A stretch of 64,000 nt of DNA from an uncultured Methylococcaceae bacterium (GTDB taxonomy: Bacteria; Pseudomonadota; Gammaproteobacteria; Methylococcales; Methylomonadaceae): positions 1 through 64,000 of the forward strand of contig CAIYRS010000021.1 of the NCBI GenBank assembly GCA_903928685.1, written 5' to 3'. The notes beneath the pieces were generated by a model. It was not told the DNA's origin and searched no databases. It saw only the letters and a list, made by a program, of their open reading frames with translations. A program made the position numbers and the translations under genes. Below, piece after piece: positions 9,129-18,284 of this stretch. Numbering within the stretch: position 1 is the first letter of the stretch; the number at the start of each line of letters is the position of its first letter.

Positions 9129-9919
9129 TTGTTAAATCAACGTTGATGTAAAGGGTTTAGATAGTAGGACGGTTTCGGCGATAGTTTTGGGTGATTTTTT
9201 GCGTAGATACTCTGTGGGCAATGCTTTTCTGCTCATCCTGCCTGACTGTTTTATGAGTAGGGCGCATTAGCGATAGCGTAATGCGCCGGATGCTTGAGAT
9301 GAACATACGGTGCAATACGGCTAGCGCCTATTGCACCCTACAAAATGCGTGTTACGGGTTAAACACGAACCGCTGTTTCGATTGATGGGTTGGGCATCAT
9401 GGCGCTACTCGGTTGGCCCAACGTCCATTCCATCGTAAGACTCAAGGTGAAACTTATCAGCTAGTTCATAGAATTCGTGGTTACGCTTATTGAGCCCGTA
9501 GGGTGTATAAGCGAAGCGTCATACACCACATCGGGATTGTAATCACTACAAACGGATTTACCGCTCCTCTTTATTCATTCCTGCCATGAATTGACTCTAA
9601 ATGGCGTGTTGTCTATTCACAATTTGGTGTATGGCGCTTCGCTTATACACCCTACAATTTGATGAAAAATGAATTAGCCAAGTAGGTACGCTGTGCGTAC
9701 CTTTTACATCGCTATTGTTGTAGTGAATGATGGTACGCACAGCGTACCCTACTCAAAAACGTATTAGGCAGATTCACGCTAATAACTTGTTAATCAAAGC
9801 TTTAATGCCATGAGATCATGCCGAGCCATAGGATGCGCTTCGTGCCTCAGCACATCCTATATTTCTACTTAACCGTTAATTCACAACCCCGTCAAAACCA
9901 CAAAAACAGGAGCAACATT
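9129..9919. repeat. 790-base repeat cluster without a gene
   Basis: No gene seen. It holds a run of different imperfect palindromes: the 9238-9306 copy of the GCGCATTAGCGATAGC repeat, a GGTGCAATACGG...TATTGCACC stem (about 9308-9340), two inverted copies of the GGTGTATAAGCGAAGC unit (about 9500-9530 and 9625-9655), and a GGTACGCTGTGCGTACC / GGTACGCACAGCGTACC pair (about 9685-9750). Each resembles REP-type elements that end at a loop with a gene-end consensus (CCCTAC). The end carries the ribosome site of the DUF1877 gene. Confidence 0.75.
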
Positions 9920-10360
9920 ATGAGTATGAATATCTTTTTTCGCGCTTTTACCCAACCTGAAATTGAAGCGATGGTGAATGACCATAGCTTGATTGACCAA
10001 TGGGTTTTGGAAGATGAAAAGTACACGCTGAATACCGATGTGGAAACCGCGTGGGATGTTTTGGCGGCGATACTGGATGGCGTGGGATTTTGGATAGGCG
10101 TGGAAGTGGACGATGCTTTATTTAATGGCTGCAATTTGATTTCAGCGGCGGAAGTTAAAGTCAATGCCGAAAAATTGGCGGCGTGGACGCACGCACAAAT
10201 CATGGCGGGTATGAGCGCTTTAGGTGATAGCTCGGATTTATACCACTTTGAGGTTTTTCAAGACGATGACGAATACCTATTGGAACAATTCGATTGCTTA
10301 CAGAGTTTTTATAAACAAGCCGCCGAACAAGGCTTAGGCGCGTTGTCATACGCGGCTTAG
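9920..10360 (+). CDS. DUF1877 (YfbM-like) family protein
   Basis: A 146-residue protein of the DUF1877/YfbM type, recognised from the N-terminal pattern MSMNIFFRAFTQPEI, the KYTLNTDVETAWDVLAAIL segment (family: W..LH/L.) and the C-terminal F..LQ.FYKQAAEQG. The family is cytoplasmic and its function is not established. I moved the start to the ATG at 9920, preceded by ACAGGAGCAAC; the ORF track's upstream start lies in repeat DNA. The protein is acidic with no cysteine motif. It stands alone between repeat clusters. Confidence 0.75.
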   Translation: MSMNIFFRAFTQPEIEAMVNDHSLIDQWVLEDEKYTLNTDVETAWDVLAAILDGVGFWIGVEVDDALFNGCNLISAAEVKVNAEKLAAWTHAQIMAGMSALGDSSDLYHFEVFQDDDEYLLEQFDCLQSFYKQAAEQGLGALSYAA

Positions 10361-10370
10361 GGGGATTGAC

Positions 10371-10396
10371 CTTTCAGGTTTTAAAAACCTGAAAAG
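10371..10396. terminator. hairpin after the DUF1877 gene
   Basis: A stem CTTTCAGGTTTT / AAAAACCTGAAAAG lies 10 bases after the stop. It is an A/T-rich perfect stem followed by GTCTAGG rather than a long T-run, so its termination strength is uncertain. Confidence 0.5.
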
Positions 10397-10530
10397 TCTA
10401 GGTTTTGGATGATGTCCACCGATTATGCGGTAAACGGTGGGCAGAAAAGCCTGCCCACCCTACAACTAAAATCTTATTAAACCTGTTACAAGCCTGTTCC
10501 AGGACAGGTATTTTTAATGCGGATGCCGTA

Positions 10531-10558
10531 AGGAGTCCAAAACATGTTTTGGACTCCT
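10531..10558. repeat. perfect 26-base palindrome, copy 1
   Basis: Half-site GGAGTCCAAAACA followed by its exact reverse complement, with no spacer, extended by one base pair to 28. It sits 17 bases downstream of the gltA stop on the minus strand. Identical cores occur at 17870-17895, 58580-58605 and 63710-63735, and a variant at 26736-26761. It may act as a transcription terminator or as a protein-binding palindrome. Confidence 0.9.
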
Positions 10559-10574
10559 AAAACAAAATAAAGGC

Positions 10575-11867
10575 TTATTTGGCTTTAATCGGTACATCTC
10601 TGGGTTTTGCGCCTGTATACAATTGGCGCGGTCTGCCGATTTTTTGCTCAGGATCGGCAATCATTTCATCCCAATGGGCAATCCAGCCGACGGTGCGGCC
10701 CATTGCAAACATGGCGGTGAACATATTGGTTGGGATGCCTAGGGCATGTAAGACGATGCCGGAGTAAAAATCGACATTCGGGTAAAGTTTTTTCTGGATG
10801 AAATAATCATCTTCAAGGGCGATACGCTCTAATTCCAATGCTAATTTGAACAACTTCAAATCGTGCAAATCCAGCTCATTCAATACTTCATGGCAGGTTT
10901 CCCGCATTAAAGTAGCGCGCGGGTCGTAATTTTTGTAAACCCGATGACCAAAACCCATTAAGCGGAACGGGTCGTTTTTGTCTTTGGCTTTAGCGATAAA
11001 TTCCGGGATGCGGGAAACATCGCCAATTTTTTCTAACATCGTCAGTACGGCTTCGTTAGCACCGCCATGAGCAGCACCCCAGAGGCAAGCGATACCCGCA
11101 GTAATACAGGCAAATGGGTTTGCGCCGCTAGAACCTGCTAAACGCACGGTAGACGTGGAGGCATTTTGTTCGTGATCGGCATGTAAAATTAAAATGCGGT
11201 CAAGGGCGCGGACTAAGACGGGGTTGGGGACAAAATCATCACAAGGCGTTGCCAACATCATGCGGAGAAAGTTTTCCACATAGCTGAGTTTGTTTTGTGG
11301 GTACATAAATGGCATACCGACACTGTATTTATGGCACATAGCAACAATGGTCGGGACTTTGGCAATCAAGCGGATGGCGCTGATTTCGCGGTCTTTTTTG
11401 GTACGGATGTCGAGGGTGTCGTGATAAAACGCCGATAACGCACCCACTACACCGACCATAATCGCCATTGGATGCGCGTCGCGGCGGAAGCCTTTGAAGA
11501 AGTTGGTCAATTGATCGTGCACCATGGTGTGCATGGTGACGTGGTGGGTAAATTCCTTTAATTCTTCTTCATTAGGCAATTCGCCGTTCAATAACAAATG
11601 GCAAACTTCCAAGAAAGTGCAATGTTCTGCCAATTGTTCAATCGGGTAACCGCGATATAACAGAACGCCCAAATCACCATCAATAAAGGTAATGCTGGAG
11701 CGGCAACTGGCTGTCGAATTAAAACCAGGATCGTAGGTAAACATGCCTGTATTTTTATACAAGGCTTGAACATCAACAACATCAGGCCCCGTGCTTCCCG
11801 TTAATATGGGTAATTCACACAAGGTTTTATCTTGATCGTTCAAACTAAGTATTTGCGGATTGGTCAT
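10575..11867 (-). CDS. gltA: citrate synthase
   Basis: A 430-residue citrate synthase of the large bacterial type (similar in size to the hexameric NADH-sensitive enzyme of gammaproteobacteria). It condenses acetyl-CoA and oxaloacetate to citrate. The catalytic segments are visible: [16 protein letters not shown] with the first active histidine region, [11 protein letters not shown], and [14 protein letters not shown] containing the second active histidine. The gene is last in the zwf-edd-eda-gltA minus-strand run; 49 bases separate it from eda, so shared or overlapping transcription is possible. The perfect palindrome at 10531-10558 lies just behind its stop. Confidence 0.96.
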   Translation of the reverse strand: MTNPQILSLNDQDKTLCELPILTGSTGPDVVDVQALYKNTGMFTYDPGFNSTASCRSSITFIDGDLGVLLYRGYPIEQLAEHCTFLEVCHLLLNGELPNEEELKEFTHHVTMHTMVHDQLTNFFKGFRRDAHPMAIMVGVVGALSAFYHDTLDIRTKKDREISAIRLIAKVPTIVAMCHKYSVGMPFMYPQNKLSYVENFLRMMLATPCDDFVPNPVLVRALDRILILHADHEQNASTSTVRLAGSSGANPFACITAGIACLWGAAHGGANEAVLTMLEKIGDVSRIPEFIAKAKDKNDPFRLMGFGHRVYKNYDPRATLMRETCHEVLNELDLHDLKLFKLALELERIALEDDYFIQKKLYPNVDFYSGIVLHALGIPTNMFTAMFAMGRTVGWIAHWDEMIADPEQKIGRPRQLYTGAKPRDVPIKAK

Positions 11868-11916
11868 GGTTTTCCCTCTGTTTTAAATCGTTATATCGTT
11901 ACGGTTTTTATCGGGT

Positions 11917-12567
11917 TTATTTTGCTTGGCTGTTAATAATGGCTTGTTGTGCCAATTCGGTGACTTTTGCCCAATTTTTTGCTTTGACGGCATCGCCTGG
12001 TGCTAACCAAGAGCCACCCACGCAAGCCACATTCGGCAAGGCTAAATACGCTAAATAGTTTTCTGGTGAAATGCCGCCTGTTGGGCAGAAAGTCACTTGC
12101 GGTACTGGGCCGGCGATGGCTTTTAACATCGGGATGCCGCCAGCGGCTTCGGCAGGGAAGAATTTGAAATGATCCAAACCGTATTCCATGCCCAACATCA
12201 ATTCAGACAAGCTGGCAACGCCGGGGATCAAGGCGATATTGCCGTTAACCGCCGCTTCCAATAAGGTTGGCGTTAAACCAGGGCTGATGGCAAACACAGC
12301 GCCCGCGTCTTCAGCGGCTTTGAGTTGTTCAGGGTTTAAGATAGTACCTGCGCCGACAATGGCGTCTTTGACGTTTTCGCTAATCAGTTTGATGGCTTCT
12401 AAGGCAATCGGCGTACGCAAGGTGATTTCTAATACTTTAATGCCGCCATCGACCAAGGCTTGTGCGAGCGGTACGGCGTCGTCCAAGTTTTGGATGACCA
12501 TGACCGGCATCACCGGGCCTGCGTTTAAGACGTCTTTCGGGTCGATTTTCCAGTTTTTTTGAGTCAT
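11917..12567 (-). CDS. eda: KDPG (2-dehydro-3-deoxy-phosphogluconate) aldolase
   Basis: A 216-residue class I aldolase that splits 2-keto-3-deoxy-6-phosphogluconate into pyruvate and glyceraldehyde-3-phosphate, the last step of the Entner-Doudoroff route; the family may also cleave 2-keto-4-hydroxyglutarate. The Schiff-base lysine is K135 in HFKFFPAE; E48 and R51 lie in LEITLRTP, and GAGTI and IPGVAS are present. It follows edd on the same strand with about 110 bases between, which hold an inverted repeat (12594-12673), so expression of the two may be partly uncoupled. Confidence 0.96.
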   Translation of the reverse strand: MTQKNWKIDPKDVLNAGPVMPVMVIQNLDDAVPLAQALVDGGIKVLEITLRTPIALEAIKLISENVKDAIVGAGTILNPEQLKAAEDAGAVFAISPGLTPTLLEAAVNGNIALIPGVASLSELMLGMEYGLDHFKFFPAEAAGGIPMLKAIAGPVPQVTFCPTGGISPENYLAYLALPNVACVGGSWLAPGDAVKAKNWAKVTELAQQAIINSQAK

Positions 12568-12593
12568 TTTTTAATTCGCTTTAAGTTATTTCA

Positions 12594-12673
12594 GTAGGTT
12601 GGGGTGAGTGAGCGAACCCCAACAAGCTTGTTGGCATGGGTTTGTTGGGGTTCCTGCGTCACCCCAACCTACA
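12594..12673. repeat. inverted repeat between edd and eda
   Basis: AGGTTGGGGTGA at the left is matched by TCACCCCAACCT at the right, with a nested AACCCCAACAAGC/TTGTTGGGGTT pair inside. The structure could form a long stem in the edd-eda transcript and reduce read-through or shield the mRNA. Confidence 0.75.
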
Positions 12674-12677
12674 TTAA

Positions 12678-14498
12678 TTAATCACAAACAAACAAATTGG
12701 ACGCACCAGTTTCCGCTGATGAGGCATTTAAGCGGAAGCGTCCGAACATTTCCCGGCCCATGCCGTAATGGTGGTTTTTCGCAGTGTTCGGCACAGGTAC
12801 GCGAGCGTTGAATTCAGCTTCGTCAACCAAGACGTTAACATCACCCGTTTGCAAGTTCATGGAAATAATATCTCCGTTGTGAACTTTTGCCAGCGGCCCG
12901 CCGACTTCACATTCAGGGCACATGTGGATGGCGGACGGCACTTTGCCGGATGCGCCGGACATACGCCCGTCAGTAACCAAGGCGACTTTAAAGCCTTTGT
13001 CTTGCAGCACGCCCAATGGCGGCGTGAGTTTGTGCAATTCCGGCATACCGTTGGCGCGCGGGCCTTGGAAGCGGATAACGGCAACAAAATCTTTTTCCAA
13101 CTCGCCACGTTTGAAGGCTGCCAACATGTCTTCTTGGTCATCAAAAACGATGGCAGGTGCTTCGACAATTTGATGGTCAGCTGATACCGCCGATAATTTC
13201 GATACGCCGCGCCCTAAATTGCCTTTCATCACATGCAAACCGCCACCTGTGGCGAACGGTTGCGCGACGGTACTGAGCACTTCAGGGTCTAAAGATTGTT
13301 CAGGTACAGGTTCCCAAACCAATTTTTCGTCGATCAGTTTGGGCTCTTGGCAGTAGCTGTCCATGCCTTTTTTATCGGCAATGGTGAGGATGTCTTCGTG
13401 CAACAGGCCATTACGCAACAGCTCGGCAATCAACACGCCCATACCGCCAGCGGCTTGGAAATGGTTAACGTCGGCAGAGCCGTTCGGGTAAATTTTGGCG
13501 ATTAACGGTATGGCTTTGGACAATTTGTCGAAATCGTCCCAGTTCAGCACGATGCCGGAAGCGCGGGCGATAGCGATCAAGTGCATGGTGTGGTTGGTTG
13601 AGCCGCCTGTCGCCAGCAAACCGATAACGGCGTTGACAATGGCTTTCTCGCAAACCATGTGCGCGATAGGCCGCCAGTCATCACCCATCGAGGTGAATTT
13701 CAATACTTGGCGCGCGGCTTCTTTGGTCAGCTCGTCACGTAACGGCGTGTAAGGGTTGATGAATGAGCTACCGGGCAAATGCAAGCCCATGATTTCCATC
13801 ATCATCTGGTTGCTGTTGGCGGTGCCGTAAAAAGTACAGGTGCCGGGACTGTGGTAAGACGCCATTTCCGCTTCCAGCAATTCTTTACGGCCAATTTTGC
13901 CGACTGCATAGGCTTGGCGGGCGCGGGCTTTTTCTTTGTTGGTCATGCCGCTGGGCATGGGGCCGGCTGGCACGAACGCCGCAGGCAAATGCCCGAAACT
14001 CAATGCACCAATCAGCAGGCCTGGGACGATTTTGTCACACACGCCTAAATATAAAGCGCCGTCGAACATGTTGTGGCTCATACCGATAGCGGTCGCCATG
14101 GCAATCAAATCGCGGCTGAACAAGGACAATTCCATGCCAGCTTCGCCTTGGGTGATGCCGTCGCACATGGCAGGCACGCCGCCAGCAACTTGTGCGACAC
14201 CGCCCGCTTCGCTCACCGCTTGTTTAATCAAATCCGGCGCGTCTTTATAAGGTTGGTGGGCAGACAACATGTCGTTGTAAGCAGTGATGATGGCGATATT
14301 GGGTTTGTAGTCGGCCTTTAAATCGGCTTTTTCAGCGGCACTACAAGCCGCAAAACCATGCGCCAAGTTACCGCAGCCCTTACCCACACGTGTAGGTGCG
14401 TTTCTGGCGACTTTGTCGATGTATTGCAAATACGCGGAACGCGTCGGATGGCTGCGTTCGATGATCTCTTGGGTAACTTTCTCGATGATGGGGTGCAT
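12678..14498 (-). CDS. edd: phosphogluconate dehydratase
   Basis: A 606-residue dehydratase of the IlvD/Edd family that converts 6-phosphogluconate to KDPG using a [4Fe-4S] cluster. Typical Edd segments are visible: [42 protein letters not shown], the [28 protein letters not shown] block and [16 protein letters not shown] near the C-terminus. The cysteines of MCDG and GTCTFYG are present. Length is normal and the ATG start gives [13 protein letters not shown] as in relatives. It lies between zwf and eda in transcription order zwf>edd>eda, the Entner-Doudoroff gene set. Confidence 0.97.
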   Translation of the reverse strand: MHPIIEKVTQEIIERSHPTRSAYLQYIDKVARNAPTRVGKGCGNLAHGFAACSAAEKADLKADYKPNIAIITAYNDMLSAHQPYKDAPDLIKQAVSEAGGVAQVAGGVPAMCDGITQGEAGMELSLFSRDLIAMATAIGMSHNMFDGALYLGVCDKIVPGLLIGALSFGHLPAAFVPAGPMPSGMTNKEKARARQAYAVGKIGRKELLEAEMASYHSPGTCTFYGTANSNQMMMEIMGLHLPGSSFINPYTPLRDELTKEAARQVLKFTSMGDDWRPIAHMVCEKAIVNAVIGLLATGGSTNHTMHLIAIARASGIVLNWDDFDKLSKAIPLIAKIYPNGSADVNHFQAAGGMGVLIAELLRNGLLHEDILTIADKKGMDSYCQEPKLIDEKLVWEPVPEQSLDPEVLSTVAQPFATGGGLHVMKGNLGRGVSKLSAVSADHQIVEAPAIVFDDQEDMLAAFKRGELEKDFVAVIRFQGPRANGMPELHKLTPPLGVLQDKGFKVALVTDGRMSGASGKVPSAIHMCPECEVGGPLAKVHNGDIISMNLQTGDVNVLVDEAEFNARVPVPNTAKNHHYGMGREMFGRFRLNASSAETGASNLFVCD

Positions 14499-14565
14499 AT
14501 TTAAAACCTAGTTATTTTTGTAAGGTACGCCAAAATACTAACCATATAATTAGTTGGCGGATTAA

Positions 14566-16038
14566 TTATTCTTCCCAAGCCCTGCCATCCCTAGCAATCA
14601 GGGCGACGGAGGCTATCGGCCCCCAAGTGCCTGCCGCATAAGTTTTTGGCTTGGCGTAACGTTCTTTCCATGCTGTTTGGATGGAATCTACCCACGTCCA
14701 CGCTTGTTCAATTTCTTCCCTGCTTAAAAATAATGTGGGATTGCCGCGCATAGCTTCCAAGACTAATTTTTCATAGCCACCAAAAATCCGGCTCTTTTTA
14801 AAATCATCGGAGAAGCTTAAATCCAATTTGGTTTTTTGCAGTTTGATGTGCGGGTCTTCAATACCAGGAATTTTATTGAGCATCTCAATTTCCACGCCTT
14901 CGTTGGGCTGTAAATGGATAATCAATTTATTGGGCGGCAAATCGCGGAAGCTGTTGCGGAAAATATTGTGCGGCAGTTGCTTGAAGTACACGACAATTTC
15001 GGTGCGCTTGTTTGGCATACGTTTGCCAGTACGCATATAAAACGGTACGCCTGCCCAACGCCAGTTATCAATATCTACGCGGATGGCGACAAAGCTCTCT
15101 GCGGTACTTTCAGTATTTGCGCCCTCTTCTTCCAAATAACCGGGGACGGCAACGCCTTTTACATAGCCTGCGGTGTATTGTCCACGCACGGTTTTTTCTT
15201 CAACATTGCGCTTGGTAATAGGCCGCAAGGCTTTCAGGACTTTAATTTTTTCACTATGGATGCTGGCGGCTTCCAAGTTAACTGGCGGCTCCATGGCGAT
15301 GAAGGTCAAAATCTGCAACAAATGGTTTTGCAGCATGTCGCGCAGCTGCCCAGTTTTGTCGAAATAATCCCAGCGGCCTTCAATACCGACTTCTTCACCG
15401 ACGGTAATTTGAATGTGGTCAATGGTATTGTGATTCCAATTGGTGGTGAAGATGGAATTGGCAAAACGCAAGGCCAACAAATTCAATACGGTTTCTTTGC
15501 CGAGATAATGGTCAATTCGGAAAACTTGGCTTTCTTTGAAAACGCTGGCAACCACATCATTGATTTCTTTGGACGATTTCAAATCATGCCCGATGGGTTT
15601 TTCCATAACCATGCGCGATTCATCGGTCAACACACCAGAATGCGCCAAGCCTTGGCAAATGCTTTTAAACAAGAATGGCGACACGGCAAAGTAATTGACC
15701 ATAATACGTTTGTCGGCATCGATGATGGTTTTTAGGCTTTGGTACTGCGCCATATCCATCAAATCAATCTGCAAATACGCCAAACGGGTAGCAAACCGCT
15801 GCCAAACCGCATCATCTAAGGCTTCGCTCAAAAATTCTTGCAAGCTTTTATGGGCTATTTCAATAAATTCTTCATTGCTGAACTCATGCCTATCCACACC
15901 GGTAATGCGGGTATCCGGCTTCAATAAATTGGCATTTTCCAGCCGATAAAGGGAGATGATTAGCTTGCGCCGTGACAAATCACCCAAGGCGCCATAAATC
16001 ACCAAATCACAAGGTTTAAATGCTTCTTTATCTATCAT
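14566..16038 (-). CDS. zwf: glucose-6-phosphate 1-dehydrogenase
   Basis: A 490-residue enzyme oxidising glucose-6-phosphate to 6-phosphogluconolactone with NAD(P)+. The N-terminal dinucleotide fold reads VIYGALGDLSRRKL near residues 13-26, and the active-site signature RIDHYLGKE (about residues 175-183) contains the catalytic histidine; EKPIGHD precedes it. Length is usual. It is the first gene of the minus-strand block, 67 bases upstream of edd, and probably drives the operon. The 6-phosphogluconolactonase gene (pgl) is absent from this neighbourhood. Confidence 0.97.
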   Translation of the reverse strand: MIDKEAFKPCDLVIYGALGDLSRRKLIISLYRLENANLLKPDTRITGVDRHEFSNEEFIEIAHKSLQEFLSEALDDAVWQRFATRLAYLQIDLMDMAQYQSLKTIIDADKRIMVNYFAVSPFLFKSICQGLAHSGVLTDESRMVMEKPIGHDLKSSKEINDVVASVFKESQVFRIDHYLGKETVLNLLALRFANSIFTTNWNHNTIDHIQITVGEEVGIEGRWDYFDKTGQLRDMLQNHLLQILTFIAMEPPVNLEAASIHSEKIKVLKALRPITKRNVEEKTVRGQYTAGYVKGVAVPGYLEEEGANTESTAESFVAIRVDIDNWRWAGVPFYMRTGKRMPNKRTEIVVYFKQLPHNIFRNSFRDLPPNKLIIHLQPNEGVEIEMLNKIPGIEDPHIKLQKTKLDLSFSDDFKKSRIFGGYEKLVLEAMRGNPTLFLSREEIEQAWTWVDSIQTAWKERYAKPKTYAAGTWGPIASVALIARDGRAWEE

Positions 16039-16382
16039 GTTTTAGGTTTCACCGATTTTTACGGTAAGGCTGGTTAAGGGATACAGCAATTAATATGCCG
16101 ACAAATTAAGGGTCAATTATCTCAGAATTCATACCAAGATGCTTATTGATTGTGGCAATTCAGCCCTTGCCACAATAGCATACGCACTAGCACTGGGCGA
16201 CCTGCTCGGCTGGCTTGCCTAATAATGGTGCAAAAAAGCCAGGCGGTTTAACTGCGGCAAATGCCTTGATTTCCCGTCTATGTCCTTTAATATAAGTGCC
16301 ACGCGGCGGCAGGGTAAACACCAATGCTTACCCAAAAGCGCTATCTTTAACGACTAAATTAATCAAAAGCCAACAAACTGAC
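16039..16382. other. divergent intergenic region upstream of zwf
   Basis: No gene. It must carry the zwf promoter (minus) and that of the FUN14-like gene (plus). A perfect stem ATTGTGGCAA / TTGCCACAAT with an 8-base loop lies at 16149-16176, which could be an operator or a hairpin. No HexR-type site could be identified with confidence. Confidence 0.5.
16149..16176. promoter_or_regulatory. perfect inverted repeat in the zwf upstream region
   Basis: Ten-base arms (ATTGTGGCAA and its complement) separated by 8 bases, about 110 bases upstream of the zwf start. Position and symmetry suit a regulator-binding site, but no T-run follows on either strand, so it is not an obvious terminator. Confidence 0.4.
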
Positions 16383-16727
16383 ATGAACAAAGCCGTAACC
16401 GACACCGCATCCACTGATATTTTTTCCTCGGCATTTTTACTGGGCAATGTAGGCGCACCGTTTATCATCGGTATGGCGGTTGGTTATTTCGCCAAAAAAA
16501 TGTTGCGTACTGCGTTATTTTTGGGCGGTGCTGCCATTGTGGTGCTGTTTGCGTGCGAGTACTACGGCGTTATCCACATTACCGACGCCCAGCTTGAAAG
16601 CGCCGCCAGCACCGCAACAGACGCGGCTAAATCTTCTGGCGATTTTTTATTACATCGCCTATCAGACTTCACCAGCAAAGGCCTGAGCGCGACGGCAGGC
16701 TTTTTTACTGGCTTTAAATTAGGCTAA
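16383..16727 (+). CDS. FUN14-domain membrane protein
   Basis: A 114-residue protein resembling the FUN14 family: an N-terminal glycine-rich membrane span (GNVGAPFIIGMAVGYFAKKMLR), a second span (ALFLGGAAIVVLFACEYYG), a polar helical stretch and a C-terminal glycine-rich span (ATAGFFTGFKLG) with the closing GF..GF.LG pattern. I start at the ATG at 16383; the upstream part of the ORF lies in non-coding DNA. Bacterial members are uncharacterised. It sits alone between zwf (divergent) and thyA. Confidence 0.7.
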   Translation: MNKAVTDTASTDIFSSAFLLGNVGAPFIIGMAVGYFAKKMLRTALFLGGAAIVVLFACEYYGVIHITDAQLESAASTATDAAKSSGDFLLHRLSDFTSKGLSATAGFFTGFKLG

Positions 16728-16765
16728 GGTTTAACCGCTTTGAGCGGCGAATGGCTTACCCTATC

Positions 16766-16910
16766 TGAATTGTCGGTATTATTTTCGTAGTGGCGAGCGG
16801 CTGCTCGCCTTATCACAGCAGATTCTGGTATGGGTTCTTAAAAAAGGCGGACAGCCATCCGCCCCTACGGGATCGGATTGACCCGACAAAAAAATCATTG
16901 ACTGAGTACT
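16766..16910. repeat. ~145-base dispersed repeat, copy 2
   Basis: Second copy of the element at 6151-6297, from CTGAATTGTCGGTATTATTTTCG to CTGAGTACT. It ends 8 bases before the thyA ATG, so in this position it supplies the thyA leader, while copy 1 lies between convergent genes. Confidence 0.85.
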
Positions 16911-16918
16911 AGGCCACC

Positions 16919-17752
16919 ATGCACCAATACTTAAACCTGCTCGACAAAATCCTCAGCGAAGGCCACCGCAAAGCTGACCGCACTGGCAGCGGCACGTTGT
17001 CTATTTTCGGCCATCAACTGCGCTTTGATTTAAACCAAGGCTTCCCCTTAGTCACCACCAAAAAAATCCATTTAAAATCCATCATTCATGAATTGCTGTG
17101 GTTTTTGCAGGGCGATACCAATATCGGTTATTTGCAACAGCATCAGGTGAGTATTTGGAATGCGTGGGCGGATACCGCAGGCGATTTAGGGCCAGTGTAC
17201 GGTCAACAATGGCGCTCTTGGCCCACTGCCGATGGCAAGCAGATTGACCAATTGCAACAAATACTTACGCAACTGACTACTACGCCAGATAGCCGCAGAA
17301 TGCTGGTTTCCGCGTGGAATGTTGCCGATCTGCCGGATGAAAGCATTAGCCCGCAAGCCAATGTTGCCGCCGGAAAAATGGCTTTAGCGCCCTGCCATGC
17401 TTTGTTCCAGTTTTATGTTGCTGACGGGAAATTATCTTGCCAACTTTACCAACGCAGTTGCGACACGTTTTTGGGTTTGCCTTTTAATATCGCCAGTTAT
17501 GCGTTGTTGACGCATATGATTGCCCAACAAGTCGGCTTAGGTGTAGGTGATTTTATTTGGACGGGCGGCGATGTTCATCTGTATCTAAACCATTTGGAAC
17601 AAGCGCGTTTGCAGTTATCCCGCGAACCTTTGCCATTACCGACTTTGCAATTTATACGCAAACCGCCATCGTTGTTTGACTACCAATATGAAGATTTTGC
17701 CCTGTTAGATTATCAGGCGCATGACCATATCAAAGCGGCAATTTCTGTTTAA
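16919..17752 (+). CDS. thyA: thymidylate synthase
   Basis: A 277-residue ThyA that methylates dUMP to dTMP with methylene-tetrahydrofolate. Signature segments: [17 protein letters not shown] at the N-terminus, [11 protein letters not shown], the nucleophile in [12 protein letters not shown] (C near residue 159), and [31 protein letters not shown] lies at the folate/dUMP side. It is about 13 residues longer than the E. coli enzyme because of an insert, [13 protein letters not shown], just before KMALAPCHA. The ATG is preceded by repeat DNA with no clear ribosome site. Confidence 0.97.
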   Translation: MHQYLNLLDKILSEGHRKADRTGSGTLSIFGHQLRFDLNQGFPLVTTKKIHLKSIIHELLWFLQGDTNIGYLQQHQVSIWNAWADTAGDLGPVYGQQWRSWPTADGKQIDQLQQILTQLTTTPDSRRMLVSAWNVADLPDESISPQANVAAGKMALAPCHALFQFYVADGKLSCQLYQRSCDTFLGLPFNIASYALLTHMIAQQVGLGVGDFIWTGGDVHLYLNHLEQARLQLSREPLPLPTLQFIRKPPSLFDYQYEDFALLDYQAHDHIKAAISV

Positions 17753-17767
17753 ATCTAAGGCTTATGT

Positions 17768-17798
17768 CCACGAACGGCACGAAAAGACACGAAAAATG
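17768..17798. repeat. CACGAACGGCACGAAAAG repeat
   Basis: CCACGAACGGCACGAAAAGACACGAAA-type sequence. An inverted copy lies at about 19352-19384 beyond the IS110 element and a direct copy at about 63645-63673. It is a dispersed short repeat with internal periodicity (CACGAA units). Confidence 0.75.
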
Positions 17799-17867
17799 GC
17801 ATTGAAATCTGACAGCTGTTCACAACACAAGCTTCCTACCGATAGAAACACTAAAGTCCTTTAATTT

Positions 17868-17897
17868 TTGGAGTCCAAAACATGTTTTGGACTCCAA
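17868..17897. repeat. perfect 26-base palindrome, copy 2
   Basis: The GGAGTCCAAAACA core and its exact complement, here extended to 30 bases of perfect symmetry (TTGGAGTCC...GGACTCCAA). It lies 115 bases after the thyA stop. Confidence 0.9.
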
Positions 17898-17907
17898 CTT
17901 GGCTATC

Positions 17908-17943
17908 GTTCCCACGCCGGAGCATCACTGCCATTAAGTTAAG
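17908..17943. repeat. left arm of inverted ~36-base repeat
   Basis: GTTCCCACGCCGGAGCATCACTGCCATTAAGTTAAG-type unit. Its near-complement lies at 19297-19332, so the two face each other across the region containing the IS110 element. The inner 18 bases also bound the segment 56060-56250 as perfect inverted arms. Confidence 0.8.
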
Positions 17944-17983
17944 AATTTATAATACTTATCAATAGGATGCGATAGTTGTGGCA

Positions 17984-18032
17984 GGATTTTTCCGTTCGTC
18001 CTGAGCTTGTCGAAGGATGAACGGAAAAATCC
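17984..18032. repeat. REP-like hairpin
   Basis: Arms GGATTTTTCCGTTC and GAACGGAAAAATCC around CGTCCTGAGCTTGTCGAAGGAT. Same family as 1019-1067 and 58675-58723. Confidence 0.85.
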
Positions 18033-18070
18033 GTGAGCAAAGACTTAAACCATTCATGCTTCGACAAGCT

Positions 18071-18284
18071 TGTATGGTAAAGCTTAAGAGAATCGGGGAA
18101 ACTTTGGGTGTCGGGATGGAGGGACGTCGACAAGTATCTGCTTAGACAGCCCTCGCTGAGAGTTCATCCCATCGCGTCTTCCAGGGTCGATGAAGAATCT
18201 AGCGGTCAGACCGCCGATTTGTGCACAAGCTTACCCGGCAGAAGCACCACCCCGACTCTCTTATTTTCAATAGCCGGAGGATTT
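18071..18284 (+). ncRNA. candidate IS110 bridge-RNA region
   Basis: In IS110-group elements the long non-coding end 5' of the transposase encodes a structured bridge RNA whose loops pair with target and donor DNA (established for IS621). Here the 214-base left end fits that position and length, and the other end is nearly absent. The sequence contains stem-forming segments (for example AGCGGTCAGACCGC near 18201). I did not fold it; loop assignments are not made. Confidence 0.45.

Noticed and set aside
8595-10574. Possible CRISPR array because of many short repeats
   Set aside because: The repeats are of different families, not evenly spaced, and lack unique spacers of constant length.
14914-15735. 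273-residue plus-strand ORF
   Set aside because: Antisense to zwf, whose motifs are complete; no recognisable domain.
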